NCBI RefSeq assembly: GCF_004798865.1
Contig: NW_025335268.1
Coordinates: 89,398,748-89,462,747 of the forward strand
Direction of reading: 5' to 3'
Source of the DNA: Varanus komodoensis
Taxonomy: Eukaryota > Chordata > Lepidosauria > Squamata > Varanidae
DNA length: 64,000 nucleotides
A program made the translations under genes and the position numbers. A model generated the notes under the pieces. The model made no database searches and was not told the origin of the DNA. It saw nothing but the letters and a program-made list of their open reading frames with translations. Positions 23,325 to 34,925 of this stretch are shown here, one piece after another (the stretch's first letter is position 1; the number at the start of each line of letters is the position of its first letter).

Positions 23325-24690
23325 GCTGTTTTATGTGTTATCAAGTCAGCTCCAACTTATGGCAACCCTATAATGAAAGCCCTCCAAAATTCCCAATCCA
23401 TGACAGCTCTACTCGGCTCTTGTAAATTCAAGGCTGTAGCTTTCTTTATGGAGTCAATGGAGGGTATCATCCTGGCTAATGGGCAGAGTAGACAAGGAAG
23501 GAAGGAAGGAAGGAAGGAAGGAAGGAAGGAAGGAAGGAAGGAAGGAAGGAAGAAAAAGATCTTGTATCTGGTCTTCTCCTCCTCCTTCTGCCACTGATTC
23601 TGCTACTGATTTTTCTAGCCTGGTTGCCTTCTCCGGTGAATCTTGCCTTCTCATGATGCACCCACACTATGAAAGCCTCAATTTTGTCATTTTTGTTTGT
23701 AAGGAAAGTTTTGGCTTGATTTGACCTAAGAGCCACTAGGTCTGACAGTCCAGGGTATTTGCAAAGCTCTCCCCCAGCACCATGTTTCAAATGCATACAT
23801 TTTCTTCCAGTCAGCTTTCTTCACTGTCCATTTTCACACCCATACCTAGTGATTGGTTAGGTTTTCCACAAAGTCTGATTGATGTTTTCAGTTGGATTTT
23901 GCATTATAGCTTCTTACTGCCTGGGATACATCTCCCCTCATTATTAGAGACACTCAGCTTCTTCTGAGTTCATTATTTCTGCTTGGTTGAAAATGTTCCA
24001 TTCCAGTCCACTTTAGTTCACTCATACCAAATACTGTGATGTTTTACCATTCTGCTTTTTGCCTTATGGTTTCCAGTGTGCTTTGAGTCATGTGTCTTGT
24101 GTCCCACATTCTGATGCTATCTGTTGTGCAGCACTGGACTTTCCTTTCACCTCTGTGCTTCTGAGCCATTAGATTCCTATCAGCTTTGATCTGGTTGCAT
24201 CATTAGCACCAGCATAATTCATTTATGCTTTGCTTTCCCCCAGTAGTTTGTTGAATGACTTCCAAGCTGGCAGTCTCATCTTCTGACACTGTTGTTTCAT
24301 TACATGGTTTCCAAGGTAAGAAGATTCAGAAGTGGTTTACCATTGCCTTCTTTTGAACAGTACTAACCAGAGTTAGCTTGAGTGTCGCTGCCATTATCTG
24401 TGAAAGATTCTCCACCAGTATTGCTTTCAACAGCTTCTGCTACTGCCCAATAGCTGCCTTTCAGGAGTTTCTCTTCCCCCTCTCGATTAGAGTTATCCAT
24501 TCTCTTAGGAAGATGGTGGATGCATCTTGGTCTGGGGTCTCTGCTTTGACCATTCTACCTTGGGTGACCCTACTAGGAGAGCAACCTAGTGAGACCTCTT
24601 GGCCCCCTGGTGGCCTTGGTCTCAGCTTCTTTGGCATTCTCAGATCCCCTCACCACATTAAGGTGTGCATCCATGAAGGAGCAAACATGA
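23325..24690 (-). repeat. Bov-B (RTE) LINE, internally deleted
   Basis: A minus-strand Bov-B copy. Its 3' end lies at 23325-23470 (complement of TCAAGTCAGCTCCAACTTAT and GGCAACCCTATAATGAAAGC). A stretch matching the end of the RTE reverse transcriptase ORF follows to about 23830 (AGAGCCACTAGG, CATGTTTCAAATGC and TTCTTCCAGTCAGC landmarks). The 5' region occupies about 23990-24690, including TGGTTTACCATTGCCTTCTT and the start near CCTTCATGGATGCACACC (complement). The endonuclease and most of the reverse transcriptase are missing. Full-length Bov-B is about 3.2 kb and this is 1.37 kb. A (GGAA)n microsatellite sits inside. Confidence 0.75.
23495..23552. repeat. (GGAA)n microsatellite
   Basis: About 14 perfect GGAA units inside the Bov-B copy. 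Long GGAA arrays can bind ETS-family transcription factors, but any such role here is speculative. It creates the false frames of repeated EGRK and PSFL residues. Confidence 0.95.
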
Positions 24691-24749
24691 ATACGGGGGT
24701 CTTATATACATTGTATGGCAAAATGTTCCAACTTCTTGAATAGATAAGA

Positions 24750-25345
24750 GAATATGCATATGACCAAGGCACTGCAATCACATTCTGGGGTTGCCTTTGA
24801 TTTCCACTTCCAAAGGAGGCTCGGTTGGTGGCAAAAAGGAGAAAGGCTTTTTCAGCAGTGGCCTTCCAGCCATGGAGCAAGCTCCCCACTGAGGTCTGCC
24901 TCACACAGACTAATATATTTTCATTGCTTAGTAAAGATGGGCTTCTATCACAGGGCATTTAAATGGCATATTTATTTATTTATTCAAAGCGTTTATAAAC
25001 TGCCCCTCCACTAGCATCTTGGAAGAATTTACAACAAACAATAAGTAAAATACAAATTAAAATGGCACAGTTTGCTAATTAGTTTATTGAGGCCTATGTA
25101 AGTGGCTTAAACAAAGCTTCTGTTTAAGAAGTGCTGTCCATTTATCTGTTTGTGTATGTTATAATTCATATAAATGATTGCAGCATGTTTATATTTGTTT
25201 TAAACTTGGCATTTAAAATTTGCATAGCAATTTTTTATGTTTTTCTTATTGCCTGTATTTTATATTGTATTTTATGTGTTGTTGTAAACCATCCAAAGAG
25301 GAGTTTTGCCTAGTGGCAGTATAGAAATAAAATTAATAATAATAG
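24750..25345 (+). repeat. L2-like LINE 3' part with nested antisense end
   Basis: The plus-strand part at 24770-24965 encodes an L2-type reverse transcriptase C-terminus in which KAFSAVAFQPWSKLPTEVC is visible (compare AFSVAAPxLWNxLP). The 3' UTR resumes at about 25125-25345 and ends in GTTGTAAACCATCCAAAGAG and an A-rich tail. Between them, 24968-25100 looks like the opposite-strand 3' end of a related element: a TTTA-rich tail, then GCGTTTATAAACTGCCCCTC. This suggests one LINE inserted into another. Confidence 0.6.
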
Positions 25346-25469
25346 TAAACATAAAGAAATAACTATGAGCATCTGATAAATAATAGCCTATTTTGCTAAA
25401 ATTCATTAGGTACTGCCACTGAATAAGCAAGGTTATACCCTCATGTACTGAAAAACTGTTAACAACATA

Positions 25470-25735
25470 TTCAGTGTGGTGCAGTAGTTAAGAGCATGGA
25501 ACTTGGGCTCAGGCAATCTGGGTTCTAGCCCCTGTTTGGATATGGAGCAAACTGGGTGACTTTGGGCCAGTTGCAGACTCTCAACCCAGCCTACCTTGCA
25601 GGGTTGTTTTGGGGATAAGATTGAGAGCAGCAGGAGGAGAGTGATGTCAGCCACTTTGAATTTGTTATAATAAAAAAGCAGGATATATGTCTAATAATTT
25701 TTTCTAATAAAATAAATGAAATTTTAAAAAATCCC
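25470..25735 (+). repeat. tRNA-derived SINE, diverged
   Basis: Same family as 10617-10884: GTGTGGTGCAGTAGTTAAGA (box A region), GGGTTCTAGCCCC (box B with two changes), GGTGACTTTGGGCCAGTTGC, CAGGGTTGTTTTGGGGATAA and an A-rich tail. Changes in box A and box B mean it is unlikely to be transcribed by RNA polymerase III. No clear target duplication was found. Confidence 0.75.
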
Positions 25736-26430
25736 CATATAAGGATTCACCACTAAACACTTTTAACAGTGCAAAGCCACCCCTGCCCTCAATGCACTTA
25801 AACATCTGAACTTGAAAATGTATGAGCATTCAGTGCACACAGTGAACAGCAGCAGCCTTCACTGCCATACCTCACACCTTGTATTTCATCAAGATGGCAG
25901 ATTTTGGCTCTCTAGATGAAACTGTGCAGAAGAGGAGGAAAGGAAGTTAAGTTGCCCTCTAGATAGGACATAATCTGTTGGGGTCTGCCTTCTCTTCTCC
26001 CCGCTTGACCCTTTTCTGCATCTCCAAGATAAATTTGTGACCTGGGAGAGGAAACTAATGTGGCTCTTCCCACACAGGCCATGAGGGCTGTGGGGCAGGA
26101 TGAGGCCTCGGCCTTTGGAGTGCCAGCACTGAGGTTCCAGCATCTTTGCTGGGACTCTGAATTATGAATGCTGTAGGGAAGTCATAGGATTGTGCACAGA
26201 CTGTGGAAGCACATCCCCATGAGCATTTCTGAACCATTGCTTGCTTATCCCCATAAGTACAATTACCATGTGCTAATGGGGGGCGAGTCTTTTTTTTCTC
26301 TTTAATTAGCATTCAGTGGTTAGTTATAACTCTTTTTGTACTGTTTAGTACTTTTGGTTGTTTGTATTTGCAACTGTCATCCCCATTTCATTTTACTTGC
26401 ACATTTCCAGTCTTTTTCGTCACATATTGT
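25736..26430. other. Unrecognised intergenic DNA
   Basis: No element or gene recognised. The minus-strand frames at 25889-26312 have no family signature. Confidence 0.45.
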
Positions 26431-26439
26431 GTACATGTG

Positions 26440-26590
26440 GACAAGACAGGAGTGGAACTGTTAAAACTGCTAGATGGTTGTGTGCTGTTCATTTAATTTA
26501 AGGATTTGTAAAATCATTTTAAACCATCCAGAGAGCTTTGGCTATGGGGCAGTGTAAAAACACAGTGAATGAAATGAAATTAAATTTACC
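26440..26590 (+). repeat. L2-like LINE 3' terminus
   Basis: Ends with AAACCATCCAGAGAGCTTTG, then GGGGCAGTGTAAAAACACAG and a (TGAAA)-rich tail, the standard L2-like 3' layout seen elsewhere in the window. Only about 150 bp are retained. Confidence 0.55.
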
Positions 26591-26865
26591 CAGCACATAA
26601 ATGTCACATGCAGTACCATCAGCCCTGCTCTGCCCTTCATTTGTCTAGCCCCAAATTCTGAAAGGGGACACCATTCAGTCCCACGTCCATAAGTACCCCT
26701 TCACCTGTAGTCATCCACGTCACCGTCAGTGTTAGCAGTATATCAGTAGCAGAGTCTCACTCCCTGTTCACCATGCATAGATTGTAGCCCTGCGAAAGAC
26801 CAAAGAGGCCTTCTTCCTAGTCTCCATTACCAAACTCAGCCCATCAACAGCTAGGGCAAACCCGG
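26591..26865. other. Unrecognised DNA beside the LTR
   Basis: No element recognised. It lies on the side where the internal region of the LTR element would be if any remained, but no primer-binding site or coding signal was recognised. Confidence 0.4.
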
Positions 26866-27324
26866 TGGACCCCAGACCCCAAGTCAAAAGGAGCCTGAGA
26901 CAAGACTTAGAGCTGAACAAGCTTTATTCTAGTGCACTATAGAATAAAGAGAGACAAAAGGGGATACGCAGCCCAAGGCAAAGTCTCCAAAGTTGCACCC
27001 AGTACATGCGTTTTATACCCTACGTAAGCAATTAGCTCACCAGATACACATCTAATGCTTCAATGTATGCATCCCCTCCCCTGCTGTTAGGTTCAAAGAG
27101 TCCTTTCTTCTGTCAAGGACCAGACATTTCCCACGTCTGTTTCTTTTCTGCTCAAGATTCACACAGGCTTGCCATGTTCCCACTCCCTGCACATTTGCCA
27201 CTTTCATGGCAGCTATAAGCAGTTTCCACTGTCCCTTTGATTACTGCATTCAAGGTCAGGCTAGCTTGTCACTGTGGGTTGCACAGCATTCGTTTTGTTC
27301 TTATCCCCCCTCCCTTCTGTGACA
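26866..27324 (-). mobile_element. Probable solo LTR
   Basis: A 459 bp segment that on the minus strand begins TGTCACAG and ends GGGGTCCA, the TG...CA form of an LTR. In the right order it carries a TATA box (GGGTATAAAACG, complement at 27009-27020), then about 85 bp later an AATAAA polyadenylation signal (complement at 26923-26928) and a T/C-rich end. The TATA-to-poly(A) layout marks a U3-R-U5 structure. No second LTR, no internal genes and no clear target duplication were seen, so a solo LTR of an endogenous retrovirus-like or other LTR element is likely. The exact family is unknown and borders are accurate to a few bases at best. Confidence 0.6.
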
Positions 27325-28030
27325 GGAAATTCAATATGGCTGTGGTTTTTTCTCATGCGGCCTCCCTCTGGCCAACTATTTTTGGCACCTTCCCCTGACC
27401 AACTACTGTTGGGGTGTTTTCAGGTGCTGCAATTGGAAACACCATGATTAGAAAAACACTTGCGACCCTGCAGGTCCTAATATGTTCATGCTGGGCAGCA
27501 TGCAGTACTGCCTGCGCACCTACAGGACCTGCTGCCAAACCAGCAGGAGGGCAGCACTCCCTGTAGCCATTTAAAATGAGCTGGGGAAGGGCAGAAGAGC
27601 CACCAGAGCTCCACAGGCCCATCTCATTTCAGAAGGGAGTGTTCTGGCGTGTGTCCATGCTTGGTTCAGGAGGCACTGGCACACTGGCACTGGGGTGGTT
27701 TCCACAGGTAGCAACACTGGATACTGCCCAATGTCCTTAGCCTGAGGCAGCCACTCTTCTTATAATAAGGATTATATTCGGTTTTGCAGCAACTGGCTTC
27801 ACCTTTCACCAAGCCTTCCCATGGAAGGCTTTTATGGTCTAGCCATCCATTCATGTTTGCCTTTCAGTTTTGCAGAATTCCTCTAATTAACACTCTTTCA
27901 AAAGCACTTGAGTTTAGCCACATACATAATGATAAAGGCATGTGATCCAGCACTCACGATAAGCGAGCCATTAATTTGCAGTTAAAACTCGCAGCCAAGG
28001 TAGCATGAGAACATTCCAATAAAAAAGAAG
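27325..28030. other. Unrecognised intergenic DNA
   Basis: No element or gene recognised over 0.7 kb. A short frame at 27353-27622 has no family signature. Confidence 0.4.
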
Positions 28031-28430
28031 AAAGTCCATGAAATATCCTATGCTTCTAACACTTCTTCATCTGGTTGCTCTGTGCCATCTTTTATTAGTT
28101 TGTATGTCAGAGAAGAATTGGTACGGTTCACAAGATGGATGCTCTTGTTTCTTTCCATTGCCTTTCTTCCTCTGTTTTGTCTGCTTATTCTTGCAAAATG
28201 GTTGATTTATTACAAATGCAACAAGTTTGAGCATAAGCAGTGTGTTTGTTAGAAGCATAGATTTTATCACACTGGTTACAGTCTTGACCTGAAACATGGC
28301 CTTCTTTATCCTTTTGCTTATAAGTAATGAGACCCTTTCCATTCATCTCTGTTTATTTTATGGTACCAATATCAGAATAGCACTCAGAAATTGCCTCAGA
28401 AATGTTGACGCTCTGCTGAATCAGCTCTGC
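28030..28430 (-). mobile_element. Ty3/Gypsy-like gag remnant
   Basis: Fossil fragment. On the minus strand its residue spacing resembles the Cys-rich (zinc-knuckle) part of a Gypsy-type gag, after a stretch like the end of the gag core. It is short, broken and old. It may derive from the same or a related family as 16340-18645, but the two do not overlap. Confidence 0.35.
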
Positions 28431-28689
28431 CTATTGACATAAGCACATTCGTTTGGAACAGGCCTTTGCCTCCATCACAAAGGAAAGTGAACAGACAAGA
28501 GACTGACCAAGAGGACCCCTCGTAGGCATGGTGACAGCTATTCCATGGGAGTTGTCAGCTATGGGGTGGCTAGTATCTTGTAGAAGTAAATGCATAATTA
28601 ATTGATATCTTTCCAACCCAGCAGATGCTTGGGGAGGCAATACTTGCTTTGCAAATATTTAAGGCATGCTGTTGGTAGACAGGGAAACT

Positions 28690-28795
28690 GTGGGATGTTA
28701 TCACTGCACACTGATTGTAATCTGCTTAGAGGGTCCTTGGCCCAATTTAGCAAAAAATAAGTTTCATAAATAAATCAGTAAATAAAAGAGAAGGA
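28690..28795 (+). repeat. L2-like LINE 3' terminus
   Basis: TTGTAATCTGCTTAGAGGGT, CCTTGGCCCAATTTAGC and CATAAATAAATCAGTAAATA follow the 'gtaagccgcctagag..ggc..ataaataaat' terminus of L2-like elements. About 100 bp. Confidence 0.45.
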
Positions 28796-29159
28796 TAAGA
28801 GAGCTTTTTTTTAACTCACTGGTGAGGTAATATAGAAAGAAACTGTCTTTATAGCCACTCCCATACACCATTCATTAATTTGAGCCATATTTAAGATAAT
28901 GGATTATTAGGACCTCTATGATGCCCCATCTACCCCATCACATCCCACAATCCCATGATACATTAGTGATGGGTGGACAAGCAACTGTCAAGCATTTGGG
29001 GGTTCTCCTTTTTTGATATTCACATCACCTTGCTTGCTCCTGGATGTGCACATCTTTTTGTTTTTCTCAACAGGGAAAATACAGATTTTTCAAAGAATAC
29101 TCTCTATGTATACCAAATATGAGATGAACTGAACTTCTAAAGGAAGCCACAATCTTGAG

Positions 29160-29275
29160 CTTGGAAGAGCTGAATGGAACTGCCATGGGCAGGACATTTG
29201 GGAGGGCTTTCATTCATAGGGTCACCAGAGGTCAAAGACAACTTGACTACACTTAACAATACATACTTTCTCCTA
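29160..29275 (+). repeat. Bov-B LINE 3' end fragment
   Basis: GGCAGGACATTTGGGAGGGC, TTTCATTCATAGGGTCACCA and GACAACTTGACTACACTTAA are the 3' terminus of Bov-B (typical form 'ttggaggtcattcatagggtcgcc..gtcg..gacttgacggcac'). It is a severely 5'-truncated copy, on the opposite strand to the two larger Bov-B copies. Confidence 0.65.
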
Positions 29276-29502
29276 ATTGAATAAAGACTGAAATGCATTT
29301 TACTATGCATTTTAAAGTTTTGTAAAAAGCATGAGTATTATGAAAGCAATTGTAAATTACACAATATGCCCCCCTTTTTTTAAGAAATCGTGTTCACACC
29401 CAGATTTGAGAGTGATGCATTTCCAAACATCAACAAAAATCGTCTGTAGCACATCAGTAGTACATGTGAGCACTGTAGTTTAAGATAGGTAATCACAGTC
29501 CA

Positions 29503-29575
29503 ACAAGGCACTTGCCGGGAATGGAGCCCTGCATGCTGCACAAGCAGTGTCCCAAACGGCTGCCACATGGGGCAT
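29503..29575 (-). repeat. R2 repeat fragment
   Basis: GCACTTGCCGGGAATGGAGC, CCTGCATGCTGCACAAGCAG matches GCACTTAGTGGGAATCAAGC, CCACATGCTGCAAAAGCAG of the 37.2 kb copy. Nothing else of the family is recognisable around it. Confidence 0.35.
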
Positions 29576-32495
29576 GGAAGAGGGAGCTGCGAATGGTTGT
29601 GTGGAGCTCCATTCCAACCCTAATCTTAACCAAATTATGCCCACACCAACCCACTACAGGATGGGGTAAACCTCTGTTTAGCTTCTCACCTCCGCTTGCT
29701 GGAAAATACTTCTGAAAGACTCCTCTGTAGGTCTGCTGAGAACAAGGGTTGCCTAAATCTGATGAAGCATGCTTTCTCGTCTATGCAGCTCTCTCCAAAA
29801 CTGGGAAATCACCTGATGTTGTGTGCCCTGGATCACCTCCTAACATGCTTGCGAGGGCCCTCCTGGGCATGTGCCAACAGCAGAAAGAAGAGGTGGGAGG
29901 CATTCGGTGAAAGAATGACCTTTCCGGGCCATCTACCAGGCATAAGTCTGTGAAGGCCAACAGAATCAGTGCCTTGCCTTTGAGCAACCCAAGGTTGTCT
30001 CCCCACCTCCACAAAAGGTGCAATACCAAATTCTGTAGTGGAATATGGTAGGGATTGGGATGGCTTCTCTCAAAATGCAGAATTCTCAACTCGGAGCTCA
30101 GAGTCTAGGTGAGCTAGAAGAAGGATTGGAATGCCTTACTCAAATGCCAAACAAGTGAGGGTAACCAAATGGTTGGTGAGAACCAGCCCACCTCTGGTTA
30201 AGGGTGAGACACTGCAAAGCATGGAGGATCAGAGGTGGAGGGAAGTGAGCTATGCCATGGCTGTAAGGACTAGAAGCTGGATCTCTTAGTGAAGATTTTG
30301 TTTAAAAAATGTGGGGGATAATGCAGACACACAGGTCTACTGCTGAGCATCCGAAAGCAATGAGGCCCCATGCATATTTGTTCATAGTTCCCCCTAATAT
30401 ACACATTTTATACACGTTTTAATTTGTATTTTATTTTGGAAAAGCAAATTACAAAATTCAGAGAAGTGCAAGTATTAAACGATGAAAGCATACGAGTTCA
30501 TATTCTGATTTGAGATATGCAGAGCTGGTAAGTTATCCACATGTTAATTGGATGAAGTTCTTCAAAATACTTTGTGTCTACAAGTATTGGGCAAGTTGAA
30601 ATGAATACTTCAACCCCAGCGAAGACCACGATCATTGGTCTAGAAATAGAAAATCTGTTTCTGTACATAGGCACTTCCCTTTACCTTGCTTTGCTTTCCA
30701 GGTTTCATTTAGTTTTATTCCTGACACTGCTGCTTGATGTTGAAGTTAATGTGGGCAACAGAAATGCACACACAAATACCTCATTCTGCAATCAGTTACA
30801 CTGGGCTTTCCTCCAACATTTCTGAACTTTCCTAGTTTCTGATGAAAACAAATAATTTTTAAAAGACTTTTGGTTGGATCCATGATCTGGCCTCTGTGGA
30901 CAGAGAAGCTCCTTCCACAGCAATTCTCCCTCCTCAGGTACCCCACAAAGGAGGAGCATCTCACTCCTCTGTATAGCATTTTTAGGGTGTGGGAGGGAAC
31001 ACAATCACAGTTGTGCATGCTTAACTCTGGATCTAACACGGACCAGCAGGCACTCAGAGAGGCACCCCCCGCTCCCCAAAAGCTCCTGCAAGAAAGATTT
31101 TCTAGAGCATTTGGTGTCCATGAGTCCAAAAACAGGTTTGAGGTTCAATGTTTTGCTGAGTGGGACTGAATAGTATTCAAATAAGACTGGGTAGTCAAGT
31201 GGAAGTAGGGTTGGGGGGGGGGGAGAGAAAGAAATACAAGTGTTTCATTGTATCTAAAGACACATTTAAAGTCAAAGCCTTGAAAAGAGGCAGAAATTAT
31301 CATGCCGTACATGTACTCTCCCAGCCAGCACATTGACTGAATAAAGGAGCAATGCACGAGTTGTTTGACTTCAAGAATCAGCAAGTGACAGATTTCTATT
31401 TCCTAGGACTGCAATAATCCAATCGTACAGTCCATCTGAGTTCCTGAAGCTGAAATTGGAGGAAAAGTGGGAGGGGGGATGTGTTTCTTCTTTATAGTAC
31501 TTTTCCTAAACAGAATGGCTGAACATGTGAAAATTAAGAATTATACACAATGAGAAGATTTGGCAACATGTACACAGATCCAAATTGGCATCTATAGGAA
31601 GCACAACATAAAGGAAAGCAACACCACAAGTGTGACAGCTGCTATACTGAATGAGTTTCATTAGAGTCAGCCATACACTTCTCATGCCACAAATGGAAAG
31701 GCACACATGGATCATGCTAAAAGCAATGTTGATAATTTCAGAAATGAAAAAAATGAGCTTAATAAGAGGAAGGGTTGAAATCTTATACTAAAAAATTCTG
31801 GAACTCCTTTGTAGAATGCACAGAGAAATTTAAACACACACACACACAAAGGATTTAGATAGTGGAAACAGATTTGCATTTCCAGCCTGAATAATATTTT
31901 GGAAGCAATTTGGCAAGCTCTGTGGATGGGTTAAAGTTCTATGAATGCATAAATATAGCAGTGACTTCATGTTTTTATGAATCATTTCAAGCTTTTCTTT
32001 AAGCACCACCTGTAAAAGAATGTCCCCAGATTGTGGGTTGTAATGTTTTTACTTATAGGCAGTAAAATAAATCTGATAATCTAATTGTTACCAAGGACAC
32101 AGGTGAAATTCTAACTTTGGCACACCATAATTCATCAGAAAATAACAATCCAATTCAATCATATAGACAGACTGCAACTGGCCTACAGTCCCTGTACTTC
32201 CAAGGAATCCTCCTTGCAAGTGCAGAATAACCCAGTTAATTTTGCTGGCTAGCTTTGTTCCCTCCCAGTTACCCATTCCATCAGGGCTTAGAAGGAGGAG
32301 GTAGGTCTTCAGGAATGAGGTGCATCCTCATCATTATGACTCCCAGAAAAGATCTCACTGCTGATGCATTGGTAGGAAGAGGTGGAAGACATGTATGCAG
32401 TATTGGGCATCCAATTTTGATTGGCATAAAGTTGTGGATGCATATAATATGGTGGGTGAATTTGTAATTTTAGATCTTCTCACAGCATACTCATC
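29576..32495. other. Unrecognised, repeat-poor DNA
   Basis: About 2.9 kb with no recognised transposon. It has a G-run at about 31211-31222 and a short (CA)n at 31835-31848. Short frames such as 30746-31129 (minus) lack a protein-family signature. Confidence 0.5.
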
Positions 32496-32528
32496 CACAC
32501 ATGCACGCATGCACGTGTGTGCACGCAT

Positions 32529-32571
<43 letters not shown>
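32496..32571. repeat. (CA)n tract, 76 nt alternating purine-pyrimidine
   Basis: Uninterrupted alternation of purine and pyrimidine over 76 nt: mixed CA/TG/CG dinucleotides (ATGCACGCATGCACGTGTGT) followed by about 20 AC units. Such tracts favour left-handed Z-DNA under negative supercoiling. It is the source of a false CVCVCV frame on the minus strand. Confidence 0.9.
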
Positions 32572-32574
<3 letters not shown>

Positions 32575-33589
32575 CTCCTTTGGCACGTAATTTGGCAGTA
32601 GCTACCTTTAGATGTTCTGCAGCATGGTCAATGTCTTGAGATCATCACCATGCTGCCATTCCAAATCTCTCTGACCATTTCTTTGAAGTTCCCCAGAGAA
32701 ACAGAGTGAACATTTAGTGTCAAACTTGTATGTCACCTTATTATTTAAATTAAAGTCACAGGAAAATAAATTCTTTAAAACTGCAATTATGAAACTGCAG
32801 AGTTTAAGCCATTATCTGTCTGAGGTGCTGACAGTTTCAAATTGTTTGTACATTTATTAATCTGTACTATATGGTGCCTTCCCAACTCTGCCACAGATTG
32901 AAATACAGTACTGGGTAAAAATTCTGTATGCTGTTGCTGCTCATATGCTAAATAACCCTATCCAAATATCTAAAAAGATCCATTGAAGATGACCTCTTCA
33001 ACAGCAGTAGCAATGTTAGTATGGGAGAATAAAGTAGTTAGAATCAGCATTTATATAGGGTAGGGTCCCCCAGGTAATTCAGAACCTTGATTTGGGAGTG
33101 TTATGGCCAATATAAGAAGTCTACCTTAGTGAAGAAGGCTTTTTACTTCTCTCAAGTAAACTGGGGAACTCAGACAGGTAGTGAACATTTCAGTCCACTT
33201 CTAGGTAGAGCACCTGAATAGACAACTATCTTAAGGCCCAGTAGACATTCTGGCCTTTATGCCCTGCCCGCTCCATGGCTGAAACTGGCTAATCCAGCCT
33301 TTCTCAACTGCCTCATGCTGGGCCAAAGTATCTAGAGGACATCAGACTGGGAGGTCTCAGCTAGTCCTTCCATAATGTAAGCACAGAGGCTTTAAAAGTG
33401 TGGTTGGCCATGCAGATCATTGACACCAGAGATGAGGCTCCATGTACCACTGGAGAAAAGACCCTCACATTTTAGGAAAGAAGGTGTTTTTTTTCTCTTA
33501 AATCTCCATAAATAATCACTTTGTCAATGAGTTAACAGGTTTAGTTAGAATTAGAATAGCTAATATTTAGCTTATCAATCTTACCAAAT
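32572..33589. other. Unrecognised intergenic DNA
   Basis: No clear element. The phrase AATCCAGCCTTTCTCAACTG near 33292 resembles the outer end of some hAT elements, but no matching opposite end was found. Confidence 0.4.
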
Positions 33590-34925
33590 CACTCGGGCCA
33601 GAATGTATCCAACCTAGAGTTCTTAAAGAGCTCAAACATAAAATTGCTGACCTTCTACATGTCCTACGATTAGCCTCTATACCAGCCTAACACCAATTTT
33701 TAAAAGGGGATCCAGGAAATTACAAAACTATTAGCTTAATGTCTGTCGAAAGAATAATTAAGGAATCAATTAAATAAATTGGTTGAAGGAATAATTAAAG
33801 AATCAGTAAGCATATAGAGGGACAGGCACTGCTGAAAAGGAATCAACATGGCTTCTACAAAGGTACGTAAATCCTGTTTCATGAACCTTTTAGAGTTAGG
33901 AGCGAACAGTGAAATATCCAGGTATGCTGATGACACCGATTATTTAGTTTGGTTAAAACAAAGGGCTTGTGAGTCTCTCCAAACAGATCTCTCTAAGCAG
34001 GGGGAATGGGCATCCAAATGGCTAATTCAGTTCAAGGTAAGCAAGGGTAAAGTAGCACATGTTGTAGCAAAATCATCATCATCATCACCATCCCAACTGA
34101 AAGTATAAACTGACAGGATCTGAGCTAACTGTGAGTGACCAGAATAAGAATGTTGGGGTTGAGGTTGGGGTTGAGCTCAATGACAATGTTGATCCCATGT
34201 GCAGCTGCTGTTGGGAAAAAGGAACTTTATGTCTGACATAATTAGGAAAGGAATGGAAAATAAAATCAAGATCATACTGCCCTTACACAAATCTATGGTG
34301 GAACTGGATTTAAGAATGCTTTGTACAGTTCTGTACCTGAAAAAAAATATTGCAGAGTCGGAAGAGCAGTTTAAAGAAGAACTAAAATGATCTAGGAGGG
34401 TCTCATGTATGAGGAAAGATTTCAACAACTGGGATTATTTAGTTTAGAAAAAGGGTAAGAGGAGATGTGATAATGGTGTTCAGAATTATGCATGGTATGG
34501 AAAAATGGATAGGATTTTTTTCCTCCTGCTCTCATAATCCTAGAATCAATACTAGCTGGTTGGTGAGAAATTCGGGACAGATAAAAAGAAGTATTTCTTC
34601 ATACAATGCATAGTTAAACTATTGAATTCACTCCCACAGGATGTTGTGATGGCCACCAATTTGGATGGATTTAAAGGGGGACTGGACAAATTTATGGAGA
34701 AGTCTGTCAATACCTAATAGTCTCGATGGCAGTGTGCTACGTCTTGTAGCAGAAGCAGTGTGCCTGTGCAGAGCTGTTGTGTGGAACCTGATAGTAGGAG
34801 CAGCTGTACTCCTGCCCTGCTTTAGGGACCTTGTGGGCAGCTGGTTTGTCACTGTGTGAACAGAAGTCTGGCTTGTATGAACCTTGAGTGTGATCCAGCA
34901 TGGATCTTCTTACCTTCTTCACTTA
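33590..34925 (+). repeat. CR1-like LINE, internally deleted
   Basis: The plus-strand copy starts within the reverse transcriptase region (AGAGTTCTTAAAGAGCTCAA, GGGGATCCAGGAAATTACAA, TAGCTTAATGTCTGTC). It contains the catalytic block: the frame at 33848-34108 reads SRYADDTDYLVW, equivalent to the FADDT motif, followed by LQTDLSKQGEWASKW. The C-terminal region continues to about 34690, and a 3' UTR ends in GATCCAGCATGGATCTTCTT near 34920. The segment just before YADDT is missing compared with a full element. Many changes mark it as old. Confidence 0.75.

Noticed and set aside
23495-23552. CRISPR-like array
   Set aside because: Contiguous 4 bp units without spacers in a vertebrate context.
23476-23796. 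Frames rich in PSFL or EGRK repeats
   Set aside because: Translation of the (GGAA)n array.
32355-32570. Frame with repeated Cys-Val residues
   Set aside because: Pure translation of the (CA)n microsatellite.
33290-33420. hAT element end (CCAGCCTTTCTCAAC)
   Set aside because: One end-like word only. No partner end or target duplication was found.
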